This document shows positions 40,701 through 50,171 of a stretch of DNA of 64,000 nucleotides, one piece after another. The stretch's first letter is position 1, and each line of letters begins with the position of its first letter. The notes under the pieces are model-generated. The model searched no databases, was not told the DNA's origin, and worked only from the letters and a program-made list of their open reading frames with translations. The stretch is taken from contig NC_085121.1 of NCBI RefSeq assembly GCF_030269925.1, forward strand, positions 12,665,501 through 12,729,500, given 5' to 3'. Source of the DNA: Bombyx mori. Taxonomy: Eukaryota > Arthropoda > Insecta > Lepidoptera > Bombycidae. Both the position numbers and the translations under genes were made by a program.

Positions 40701-43684
40701 TTTAGTAAGACTAACGAACAGCAATTCATATTTATATATATAGATTTATTACAACGAGTAAGTACTTGTAATAAATGCTCTACCAGCCAACTCTTACTTG
40801 AACTAGCCTTGATCGCTGTCCATAAATTGCTAGGATGATTCGCGCAATCCATTGAAATTGCAAGTTACTAACATTCACCTATTACTTGATATTAATAATA
40901 AATCCACTGTAATTGATCCATAGCATTCAATGTTTAAAAGTTTAAAAAAAAGTAATATAACCTATTCCTGCCAAAATTTACGCCATCTTCATTAATGACA
41001 TTTCCTTGATTTATTCATGTTACTAGCAGAGAATATGGACTTAACTGGTCTCTGCGAATCTTAAGTAATTGCCTCCATTTTTACTATTCCTAATAACCAA
41101 GTCAAATATTTCAGTTAAATCCAAATTATTACCATATTCTGATTTAACTGATATTTAATTAAAGTTCACATAGTATATCGTGGTGTGTGATAATACGTTG
41201 AATTTATTTTAGATAGTGGCAGGCACGAAGCCTTGTGCGAAATGGAAAGCCATGTACGCGGAGCAGCTAGCTGAGAAAAATTCCGATCCGAAATTCAATG
41301 AGGTATTCGAGAATTTATCGAAATACACGAACCAGACGGTCCGCAGTGTTCTCGACGTCGACTACTTGTACAGCACCTTGGCCACGGAACAGGAAGCTGG
41401 CCTCAAACTTCCGGAATGGACAAAAAATTTGTTTCCTCACAAAATGAGACTACCCTTCATGCTGAGTTTAGCTTTGCTTTCTTACAACGAGTCCATGCAA
41501 CGGCTTCAAATAGGTATTATTTCTCAAAGACTTTTGTATATAACTGAAAAAATAATAGTGAGCACTTCTAACTGAAATAATAATACATAGTGTGTAACTA
41601 TATTTGAGACCTTAGAACTTATATCTCCAAGAAGGTGGCGCATTTACGTTGTAGATTTCAATGGGCTCTAGTAACCACTTAACATCATGTGGGCTGCGAG
41701 CTCGGCCACCCATGTAAGCAATAAAAAATATATAAAAAATTTTACAAATGTATAAAATGTCCAATGAGGTTTTATGGCTTGCATAAAATTTTTTTTACAA
41801 AACAGGTCCGATGCTCAACGAGATCCGTGAGAACATGAACAATACGTTTAATCCAAGCTCTGGGTCGGAACGGTTGCTGCTGATGTACTCGGGGCACGAC
41901 GTGACCGTGGTGGCCTTGTGGAGGGCGCTCGGCTTCGGCGAGCTGCTGGAGCCGGAGTACGGAGCCAGCCTCGTACTCGAACTGCACGAGGACATCGAAC
42001 AGAATCTCTTCTTCGTTAAGGTCAGTTTATAACAAAATCGATATCGATAGTGATAGATGTTTCAATATCTACTTGTTTTTTTTTCCTTCCTAATCTGATA
42101 GCCTTGAGAGGCTATATCAACGGAACCTTAACTAGTAGGTGAGCTCACGGGGCTCAAACCTGACGACGTTGCTAACACAAACCCTAGCAAGAGTCGTGCT
42201 TCGCAGAATCTACCACCGGATCGGAAACGCGACCAACTGAGAAGATCCGGCGAGAAACTCAGTGGGCTGTGTTTGAGGGTGATCTACTAGTATGCTATGA
42301 AGAAAGCGTCGGAACGCTTCTTCAAAAAAATCGGCGCGACACGATAACCCTCTTATCGTGGTCACCTCAAATTACATACCAGATCGAGACGACTGAACAA
42401 CACACAGTCGCCGTTGTTCTAAACACGTAATTCCGGATCCTTCCGATCCAATCTCGGTGGTTTTAGGCTCTCCAGGCCTTGGTCACTGTTAACATCGAAC
42501 TCATAGGATGAAAGAGTTCGACGTGCAACTTAACTCGTAACTAAGACACAATCCACTGAGTTTCTCGTAAGGTCACATCAGTGGGTCGTGATTCCGTTCC
42601 GGTGGTAAATTCATCGACATTGCTTTTACTAGGGCTATTGTTAGGAAATTCTCTTAAGCTGAGCCTCGTAAGCTCGCCTGCATTCCGTGAAACTAGTACA
42701 ACACCTTGAAGTTACTAATAATAGGTAGGGAGGAAAATACTAGTATACGCTATACTAGGTTTCAATATAGATTATAACACGCAGCACAAAAAGCATCCTA
42801 TTTTAGGTCAGGCAACGAAAACAATTTTTAAACCCCGTTCACAAGTAGGTAACTAATTTTAGTATGTTATTGAATGAAAATACTAAAGTCTATCAATCAT
42901 ACAACCAAACGGGTTTTGTTAATTAGGTAGATTTTTTTTTAATTTTAACTTGAGGCTTATAATGTCACTCACGCGCCCATGCTTTGAGCTTACGCGTTTG
43001 CCAATTTATGAAACACGTATCTTATACCTTTTATAAAATTTAGTATACAGGGGATTTCGGGGCCGATAAATCGATCTAGCTCCGATTTATTTTCAGAAAA
43101 TGTTGTTTTATTCGTGTTTTCAATAATCAACTTTATCGATAATCAACTTTATGACTCTTCCCGACATCTATTGGCGAATAATAATACTATTTTTCATAAT
43201 TGAGAGCCTAACTGTTTTAAAGACACAATAACACTAAAGCTATTTCAGCAGATGGCGTTGTTAAGCCACCCGAATGAGTGTTTGGATTAAGGTTAGACCA
43301 AGAAAATGAATTGCTTATATAAATTATTTGTGTCTTTCTAACTCGCGTGTTCACTTAAAAATGCCTAAACGATCTTAGAATATTTCATCATTTTATCAAT
43401 ATGTAATTCGTATTTAAATATAATATCTAAAAAACACAATCCATAAAAAAAATACCGAGCAATGCTCGGTCATCGTCTAGTAACTATTAAAAGCACAACA
43501 CAATAACAATTGATTTATCTTTCAGGCTTTCTATCGTAACAATACTAAAACAGAGATGCCGATGGAGCTAAAGCTGCCGTTCTGCGAAGATCCATGTGGT
43601 TATAAACAATTTTACGACCACATAAGCAACCTGATTCCTGATGATTGGGAAACTGAGTGTGAGAATAATGTTCAAGGTGCATAA
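34774..43684 (+). CDS. Histidine acid phosphatase with N-terminal membrane anchor, six exons
   Basis: Exons: 34774-35001, 38690-38785, 40055-40294, 41213-41513, 41806-42020, 43526-43684; 1239 nt, 412 residues, all GT-AG with matching phases. I chose the ATG at 34774 (acaATGaaa); the frame is also open slightly upstream, but without an ATG. A hydrophobic segment near residues 43-62 ([16 protein letters not shown]) predicts a signal anchor with the catalytic part outside the cytosol. The phosphatase signature RHGARTP (nucleophile His) spans the exon 1-2 junction region, and the proton-donor [15 protein letters not shown] is in exon 5. Members of the ACP2/ACPP family hydrolyse phosphomonoesters at acid pH in lysosomes or at the cell surface. 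Intron 1 holds nested LINEs. Candidate AATAAA signals are at 43830 and 43904. Confidence 0.92.
35190..38347 (+). mobile_element. Degenerate CR1/jockey-like LINE in intron 1 of the acid phosphatase
   Basis: The reverse transcriptase is recognisable across broken frames: [51 protein letters not shown] and [10 protein letters not shown]. Downstream are C-terminal pieces ([13 protein letters not shown] near 37840). It ends in a GAATTT repeat (to 38347), a typical microsatellite tail. Stops and frameshifts are scattered through it, and the 5' part is missing. A second LINE interrupts it at 35462-36626; the reading frame across that junction is continuous when the insert and one duplication are ignored ([13 protein letters not shown]). 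Confidence 0.8.
35462..36626 (-). mobile_element. R1-like LINE, 5'-truncated, nested
   Basis: The minus-strand frame 35993-36583 reads [20 protein letters not shown], then [19 protein letters not shown], the Cys/His zinc-finger C-terminus of R1-clade ORF2 proteins, followed by a 3' UTR and A-tail (plus: 'cttttttttttttcgggcc'). The flanking target duplication is gatataatagcacc (35448-35461) against gatataatcgcacc (36627-36640), with one mismatch. The host sequence is the older LINE at 35190-38347. Confidence 0.85.
38786..39560. other. Intron 2 of the acid phosphatase, first part
   Basis: AT-rich intron. A segment at 39115-39260 of higher complexity ('gtgaggcgtataacgtctgc') could be a decayed repeat, but I cannot classify it. 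Confidence 0.4.
39562..39790 (-). repeat. Bm1 SINE, 5'-truncated
   Basis: Inverted Bm1 body from 'tttattattgcttagatggg' to 'gcagactcacaaga'. It lies in intron 2 of the acid phosphatase. Confidence 0.8.
40449..40744 (-). mobile_element. Non-autonomous Helitron, copy 2
   Basis: Read on the minus strand it starts TCTATATATATAAATATG after A and ends 'gccgggtcagCTAG' followed by T. It is homologous over its length to 3375-3634. It lies in intron 3 of the acid phosphatase. Confidence 0.85.
41605..41732 (+). repeat. Bm1 SINE, 3' end
   Basis: Contains 'gagaccttagaacttatatc', 'catttacgttgtagat' and 'agtaaccacttaacatca', ending 'gtaagcaataaaaaa'. It is in intron 4 of the acid phosphatase. Confidence 0.8.
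42085..42290 (-). repeat. Jockey LINE 3' tail (minus)
   Basis: Inverted 3' UTR with its T-run at the left ('gtttttttttccttcctaat'), then 'gagctcacggggctcaaac' and 'ccaccggatcggaaacgcg'. It lies in intron 5 of the acid phosphatase. Confidence 0.8.
42345..42738 (+). repeat. Divergent jockey LINE 3' tail (plus)
   Basis: Matches the LINE ORF2 end and 3' UTR in sense orientation with many substitutions ('taattccggatccttccgat', 'atccactgagtttctcg', 'attccgttccggtggtaaat'). Together with 42085-42290 it makes a tail-to-tail inverted pair. Confidence 0.6.
43042..43480 (+). mobile_element. Non-autonomous Helitron, second family
   Basis: The 3' end has the diagnostic hairpin CCGAGCAATGCTCGG, a short spacer and CTAG (43477-43480) followed by T. 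The 5' side carries 'acaggggatttcggggccga', which I recall from lepidopteran Helitrons; the exact 5' boundary is uncertain. It lies in intron 5 of the acid phosphatase and ends ~45 bp before exon 6. Confidence 0.7.
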
Positions 43685-45509
43685 ATAACAATAGATCTAA
43701 TTTACACATGCAAGGAATAACATTGTTTAATCATATCCAAAGGTGAAAGGCTATTTTCCTTTAAGGGATATTTTTGCAACTTTACAGGAGAGTCATTTCA
43801 AATTTAAAATTTGGAAAATATATCATGACAATAAACTTCTTCAGATATTCGAATGTGGTAAACATAATTGAAGTTCAATTGAATACATCGGATTGTTATA
43901 CAAAATAAAACGGACCTTTAATTACAAAGATAAACGTCGCGTATTAACGAAATGTCGCTTTAACCAAATAGCTTTTCGCCCCTTGATATTATGTAGCTAG
44001 AACTGAGTTACAATGTTATTCCATGCACCTGTCGAAATATAAGCTGGAGAAAATACAGAACACATATATCTTATGTTTTGCTTCTATGTGCCATTTGAAT
44101 CTCATTCAAGAATTATGATAAATATAATAAATTTACATAAAAAAATCTACGTCCTTAATCAATTAATAATTTATTGCCAATTATTGTTGGTATTTACCAA
44201 GATAATTAAAAAAAAATGTTTTTATGTATATCTGTTTATTCATAAGACCGCTTAGTGTTTCATACTAACCCCTTTGATCACAAATAAAATAACTTATAGT
44301 TATTATAAAACGTGACTTCCTCATAAACAAACGTCCAATAAAAAATTGCCTAAAACAACATCATGATACAGGCAAATAGGTTTTGCTTTGCAAACCTGTA
44401 TTTTTACCCAGTGAAGTGCCAGCATCGAAACTCTTACTAAGAAGCCAAATATATGCCAAAATGAGAGCTGAATGTCTGAAACAATTCAGGAACTTAATTT
44501 TAACACCACAATATACTCGTACTATATTTTTACTATTATTATTTTTTCTTCTTCTTCGTATCTAATAAATATGTTATATTTTTATGTTGTGTATAAATGT
44601 GTATATTATTATACATATATGTGTGAGAAAATGAATATTGAGATATGTATGTGTAAATTTTATATGTTATCATTATTATTATGATATAATAATATGTAGT
44701 GTTGTATGTTATATTTATGTATGTATACTGTGTGTGTGTGCATATAAAATTATTATTATTTTTCTTATTACTCAAAAAGGAATGCACCTACCACAGCACT
44801 CTACACCAGCCTTGCTCGACTGGTAGAGAATACCTTAGGCATTAAGTTCGCCACTGTACTTTTGTGCATAATGAAAGAAATTTTTCACTAACAAACTACC
44901 TAAATATTTACATTATTAAATAGTACATGAATATTTTAATAAACTTATTATTGGATCGTTTTGCGATTATATATATATATATATTTATATTTATTGTACA
45001 TATAAATGTTAACATTAATTTGTATTTGACTGACTACTGAGACAACTATAGAACAAGAACTTTATTTACTATATTCAGTTGAACTTGCAAAGAAAAATGT
45101 TTAGCTAAGGTTTTGTGAATTAGTAATTTAGTGTTATTAATTCAGTGATAATTTTACGCATAGTTTTTATAAATAAATAATAACGTGACAACAGAAAACT
45201 AAACGAAGTAATAGGATTACACCCAGTTTAATTTAGTGTTTTCTGTTTAAAAAGTGTGTTCAATGTTGTATGTACAAAATCTAAAGAAAGGATTTTTATA
45301 GGGCTCAATTTTATATTAATAATGATATGTTATCTGCAATACCAACAAAAATATTATTAAAAAGTCATAAAACATGAACTCTATACAACTGTGCCTGTGT
45401 ACAAATTCTGCAGGCAGCCACCAATTTTTCTTATGAAATACATTTACTTGCTTAAATCGTGTTCTCGACTATTATGACTATTACGACGATGGCACCATGT
45501 AATTTTTCA
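43685..45509. other. 3' UTR and AT-rich intergenic sequence
   Basis: Begins with the acid phosphatase 3' UTR (AATAAA at 43830 and 43904). Beyond that is very AT-rich DNA with an AT dinucleotide run near 44970. The open frames near 44470-44830 are low-complexity and I do not believe them. Confidence 0.5.
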
Positions 45510-45640
45510 TTATTGCTCATGTTGGTGGACGAGTTCACGACCCATCTGGTGTTAAGTGATTACTGGAGACCATAGACATCTACAACGTAAATGTCGCCAC
45601 CTATCTTGTGAGACATGAGTTATGAGTCTCAAAAAGTTAA
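45510..45640 (-). repeat. Bm1 SINE, 3' fragment
   Basis: Inverted Bm1: 'cattattgctcatgttggtg', 'gtgttaagtgattactggag', 'catctacaacgtaaatg'. Confidence 0.7.
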
Positions 45641-45724
45641 ATCCGCAATACCTATAATAACTATACAATTAACATATTCGCCTTAAGTTTGAAGGTCGGT
45701 TTTCGCCTACCTAATTGCCTCGCG

Positions 45725-46085
45725 GGAAATTCTGGCTTCTCTATGACTGGTGGATGAGCTCACAGGGCTCAACTGGAGAGAACTTGCTAACATCTGCCCT
45801 AGCAACAGTTTTTTTTTTCCTACCTATGCTGATAGCCATGAGAGACTATTTCAGCTTCGCCCTAACGTTTGTAGGTGAGCTCGCGGGGCTCAACCGGAGA
45901 GTTGCTAACACTGACCCTAGCAAGAGCAGTGCTTCGCAGAATCTACCACCGGATCGGAAACGCGACCCACTGAGAAGATCCGGCGAGAAACTCAGTGGGC
46001 TTAAAGGGCTTCGCTGAATCTACCACCAGATCAAAATCGCGACCCACTAAGAAAATTCGGTGAGAAACTCTGTGGGTTGGGTGGT
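45725..46085 (-). repeat. Nested pair of jockey LINE 3' tails
   Basis: An older divergent LINE tail (45725-45810, resuming at about 46003-46085) is split by a younger one (about 45811-45999, with its T-run at 45811). The inner piece matches the full LINE at 48214-53268 closely ('gcgacccactgagaagatcc'). Confidence 0.7.
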
Positions 46086-46089
46086 ACCT

Positions 46090-46960
46090 ACTTCGCATTC
46101 AATGAAAAACGGTAACCCCAACTAGACCGTGATCTCATTTCTAATTTAAGCTATAAAAAAATTAGAAAACATTCTTAAGTGACGAGTTAGAAACTTCTTA
46201 AATCTGGATGATGGTTCACAATGGTGATCTATGACTTGTACTAATTATTTTGCTAGCGTACAATATTGATAGATGAAATTATTACAACGCACACTCTTCC
46301 TTTTTAATACGCTTTTATTAGCTTGAGACGTATGTATGTTTGTAACGGAATATTTGAACATGATTTTGGCCCCCTTCAAAACGTCAGATTAACTCGAAAG
46401 GACAAACCCGAAATCCATACAAACTTGGGCCTGGCGTTACAGTGATAGAATTTGGGCAATAGTTACAATACCTAAGAAGGTTTCTTGAGCCCAATTTTCA
46501 GGTCTCCCAGCAATGGCCAAATTGGTAAAATCAGACAATGTTTACATTTTAGGTTATGTTTATTGTTCGAGATATTTTAATAAAAACTATATTTTTGAGG
46601 CTGTTTCCTACTAAAGATGAGTAATTTTTTACGAAACTTGTTGCAGCAACAGTTTGCTTTAAAATAAAAATGGAACCTGTTACGAGAAATCGCATGTTAG
46701 GTTGTTTACGAAAACGAACGAAAGCCAAAAATTAAAAACAACGTAATGCGACACGCGCTGCGCACGAAATGATTTTTGAAGGGATTTTATGACCTGGTAA
46801 CTAAGACCTTTAGGTCAGTCTTATTTTAATTTTAATGAAAACTTTTTTATATGAAAAACTATATTTATATGATAACTTTTTTTATATAAAATATAAATCA
46901 TTACGTGCTCCCTTAATATCTCATCACATTTCATTTCATTTTATTTCATGCCTTTTTTAT
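46090..46960. other. Unassigned intergenic sequence
   Basis: No gene, splice structure or classifiable repeat recognised. The composition is moderately AT-rich. Confidence 0.4.
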
Positions 46961-46961
46961 T

Positions 46962-47210
46962 TTTATTTTTTATTGCTTAGATACCCATCGACGAGCTCAC
47001 AGCCCACCTGATGTTAAGTGGTTACTGGAGCCCATAGTCATCTACGACGTAAATGCACCACCCACCTTGAGATATAAGTTATAAGGTCTCAGTATAGTTA
47101 CAACGGCTGCCCCGCCCTTCAAACCGAAACGCATTACTGCTTTACGGCAAAAATAGGCGGGTGGGAGGCGCGGACTCACAAGAGATCCTACCACCAGTAA
47201 AATTATTAAT
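46962..47210 (-). repeat. Bm1 SINE, 5'-truncated
   Basis: Inverted Bm1 from its T-rich tail ('ttattgcttagatacccatc') to 'ggactcacaagagatcctac'. Confidence 0.85.
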
Positions 47211-47418
47211 GTAACTACACCATAGAAAAACTCAAAGTACCAAATCGACTTTTTCATGTTATATTTAAGATTGCCAGTTGAAAATATTTTGAATTGCTGC
47301 AGTTGCCGACATGATTTCGTGTCATAACTAAATGGCACAGCTATTTATTTCTTTTAATGATTTTTGTTAGTAGATTTTGGTGCTTTACGTTACGTTATTC
47401 AATGAGATTAAGTTTATA

Positions 47419-47646
47419 GTCTGGCCGGCCAAACATGGCACAACTAAATAGCGGCAATCCAGAATATCTTCAGTTGGCAACATTAAAGATAACATAACAC
47501 GATTTGATACATTTGTATTTTTCTAGGGCATAGTCACATTAATATAAAAATGCAAAACTATCCTTTAATGCTATATTTAATGTTGTCAGTTGTAGATATT
47601 TTGAATTGCCGCCATTGTAAGTAGTTGTGTCACGATTCGATGGCCA
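47419..47646. mobile_element. MITE with long inverted ends and TA target duplication
   Basis: 228 bp flanked by TA (47417-47418 and 47647-47648). The ends are inverted over ~75 bp: left 'acaactaaatagcggcaatc' then 'ttcagttggcaacattaaag'; inverted right 'acacaactacttacaatggc' then 'aactgacaacattaaa'. A related half copy precedes it at about 47255-47340. The TA duplication suggests a Tc1/mariner-type origin, which is an inference. Confidence 0.65.
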
Positions 47647-48067
47647 TACTCTATTTACATTGATTAAAATACCTATATAAACAGTCATTTATCCTAAAGC
47701 AAAAGAGTATTAATTATTTTTTACACTCGATTTCCATTAAATCGATCCTATTTTATGGATGCTCTAATTCTAATCCGCACGTTTGTGGAGCTAGTTACGT
47801 ATGTATATTGAAATAAGTGTTGCAGATGTTTACAAAGATTGTTTAAAACAAAAAAATATTATTAAAACTTATTTTCTACACTTGGCCATTGTCAATGAAG
47901 CTAAGATTTCAATAGGTGAATCAAGCAAAATAGACGAATTTTTTGGTACATATCCCATTCGTGTAACGCTTAGGCCCAAAATGGGGTTTCTCCTTTGGTA
48001 TACTTATTAAGGATCGATGACAATTCAAAAAAAATAATAATGAAAGATTGAAATTCTACTAAAAAAT

Positions 48068-48153
48068 TAAAAATAAATAATAGTTTTAAAAAACCAATAA
48101 AGTACGCTTTTATAGAAAATCGAACTAAAAAATAGAAATTAAATTTTAATAGA
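48068..48153. repeat. Left arm of an inverted repeat flanking the jockey LINE
   Basis: This ~85-bp AT-rich arm is the inverse of 53363-53448, with the exact shared core 'tagttcgattttctataaaa' on the inverse strand. The two arms lie outside the LINE target duplications, so the LINE landed in the loop of an existing palindrome. Confidence 0.6.
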
Positions 48154-48546
48154 TTTGAATTAAAAATAGTGTTAGAAAAAATGATTTTATTGTAAAAAAA
48201 AAGCGTGGGGTGCTCATTCCGATTTGAGCAACCGACGCGCGTGGACGTGCTCATTGTTTTGTCGGAAGTGACTACCGGTGATAATAGATCATTGTTCGTG
48301 GCACATCTGTGGCCCAAGTGTTTCTCGGAATTTGTACCTGCGCCTAATTGCAAGGCATTGCCGCCCGGGAACTGTGCAGTGGTTCTATTCACTCTAATTC
48401 TATTCTACTTATTCTATTCACTAAAATTTCTAAAATTCCTAGAATCGCTTCGGCCAATTTAGTGTTACCGACGCAGGGGCCTCGCCGCAAGGCGAGCGCG
48501 TGTTTAAGTCCCGGGGCCGCCCCCCCCGGGCGAAAATCACGTAAAG

Positions 48547-50151
48547 ATGGAGGAAAAACTTTTCATCGACTTCATTCGGGAAAAATATCCGTCAATCGCG
48601 CCCGAATTCGAAGCCTATAGGGCCTCATTTGGTAATTATTCTCCCCCCGCATCTCTCGCCGCCGTCGCCAAACATGCCTCGCAGGCATGCCTCGCGTGCC
48701 CCGCCGCCGGTCCGTGTTCAAGCGCACGTACGCACGCCGCCGCCGTAGCGTCTAACGCCCCCACCCCCGCTACCCCCGCGCCCGCGTCAATCACGTCAGT
48801 TTCGTCCGTCGCGACCTCAATAGCGTCTAGTTCAGGCTCCGATACCGAATCGGAGATGGACTTCGAGTCCGCGACTAGCCCTCAACCCGGAACCTCGGAT
48901 GGGTTCCAAACTGTAACGCGCGGTAAAAAGCGTACTCGCGTCGTGGAGTCCCGGAGCTCCATGACGAAGCAAACCAAGTCCGCGACCGCCTCCCGACCGC
49001 AGGTAGTCGTAACGCCGGAGTCGGACTCCGCCCGCCGCGTAATCCCACCGCCGCGCCCAAAAACCGCGCCCGCGCCTAAAACAGTTGTCCCGCCCCCGCT
49101 GATACTCCAGGAGAAGTCAGCGTGGAATCGCGTATCCCAGGCCCTTCAGGCCAACAAAATTAATTATACCCATGCGCGTAACGTCGCGCATGGGATTCAG
49201 ATTAAGGTCGCAACGCCGGGCGACCATAGGGCCCTCTCTGCTTACCTTCGAAAGGAGAACATAGGTTATCAAACCTATGCTCTTCAGGAGGACCGCGAAC
49301 TCCGCGTAGTGATACGTGGAGTCCCCAAGGAACTCGACATAGACTACGTAAAGGAGGATCTGATCGGTCAGTCCCTCCCAATAATTAGTGTGCACCGGAT
49401 GCACAGCGGACGCGGCAGACAGCCGTACAATATGATTCTCGTCGCGCTAGAATCAACCCCGGAGGCAAAGAAAAGAATCTCATGTCTCAAAACGATATGC
49501 GGCCTCTCCGGGGTCACCATCGAAGCCCCCCATAAACGTGGTACTCCCGGGCAGTGCCACAGGTGCCAGCTCTATGGCCACTCAGCGCGTAATTGCCACG
49601 CGCGCCCCCGCTGCGTGAAATGCCTCGGCGATCACGCAACCACAGAATGTTCGCGTGTTAGGGAAACCGCGACGGAACCCCCAAGCTGTGTCCTATGCCT
49701 TAAGCAAGGGCACCCGGCAAACTACCGCGGATGTCCTAGGGCTCCGCGTAAACGCCTGAACCACCCAGCCCCCCGAACCGTCGACCCAAAGACTTCGGCG
49801 CCTTCAGTGCCGAAACCAGCCTTCGTACCGGCTGCGGTTCCCACCGTCTCGGCGTGGAAAAAACCGCTGCCGTATACGAAGGAGGGAACACAAAACGTAC
49901 CCCAGCTCCCGCCTGCGACACGTCACGCGCCTCAGCCCCTGCTCGCACCTCGCCCCGCGCCCGCGTACCGCCCCCCGCAACCCTCAGTCGTCAACGACTT
50001 CGCGCTCGTGCGCGACTTCGTCACCGCAGTAAACTTTGACCGTCTGCGATCGTTCGCAGATGCTATCCGTAGGTCGGTAACCCCCGAACAGCGGCTCGCG
50101 GCCGCTTTCGATCACATGGACGTCTACGAGTCCGTGTCTCGCACGTTATAA
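48547..50151 (+). CDS. LINE ORF1 (gag-like nucleic acid-binding protein)
   Basis: 534 residues, intact. The N-terminal half is rich in Ser, Ala, Pro and Thr. The central part contains a jockey-type PRE_C2HC-like region (YQTYALQEDRELRVVIRGVP to IISVHRMHSG). Three Cys-Cys-His-Cys knuckles follow at about 337-350, 355-368 and 378-394 (CHRCQLYGHSARNC, CVKCLGDHATTEC, CVLCLKQGHPANYRGC). Such proteins coat LINE RNA and assist target-primed reverse transcription. The basic, Pro-rich tail runs to ORF2, which starts 20 nt later. Confidence 0.92.
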   Translation: MEEKLFIDFIREKYPSIAPEFEAYRASFGNYSPPASLAAVAKHASQACLACPAAGPCSSARTHAAAVASNAPTPATPAPASITSVSSVATSIASSSGSDTESEMDFESATSPQPGTSDGFQTVTRGKKRTRVVESRSSMTKQTKSATASRPQVVVTPESDSARRVIPPPRPKTAPAPKTVVPPPLILQEKSAWNRVSQALQANKINYTHARNVAHGIQIKVATPGDHRALSAYLRKENIGYQTYALQEDRELRVVIRGVPKELDIDYVKEDLIGQSLPIISVHRMHSGRGRQPYNMILVALESTPEAKKRISCLKTICGLSGVTIEAPHKRGTPGQCHRCQLYGHSARNCHARPRCVKCLGDHATTECSRVRETATEPPSCVLCLKQGHPANYRGCPRAPRKRLNHPAPRTVDPKTSAPSVPKPAFVPAAVPTVSAWKKPLPYTKEGTQNVPQLPPATRHAPQPLLAPRPAPAYRPPQPSVVNDFALVRDFVTAVNFDRLRSFADAIRRSVTPEQRLAAAFDHMDVYESVSRTL

Positions 50152-50171
50152 AAATTCTTTACCGGTAATCA

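Noticed and set aside
44460..44830. Small Tyr/Ile-rich proteins
   Set aside because: Low-complexity AT-rich frames on both strands with no domain or splice context.
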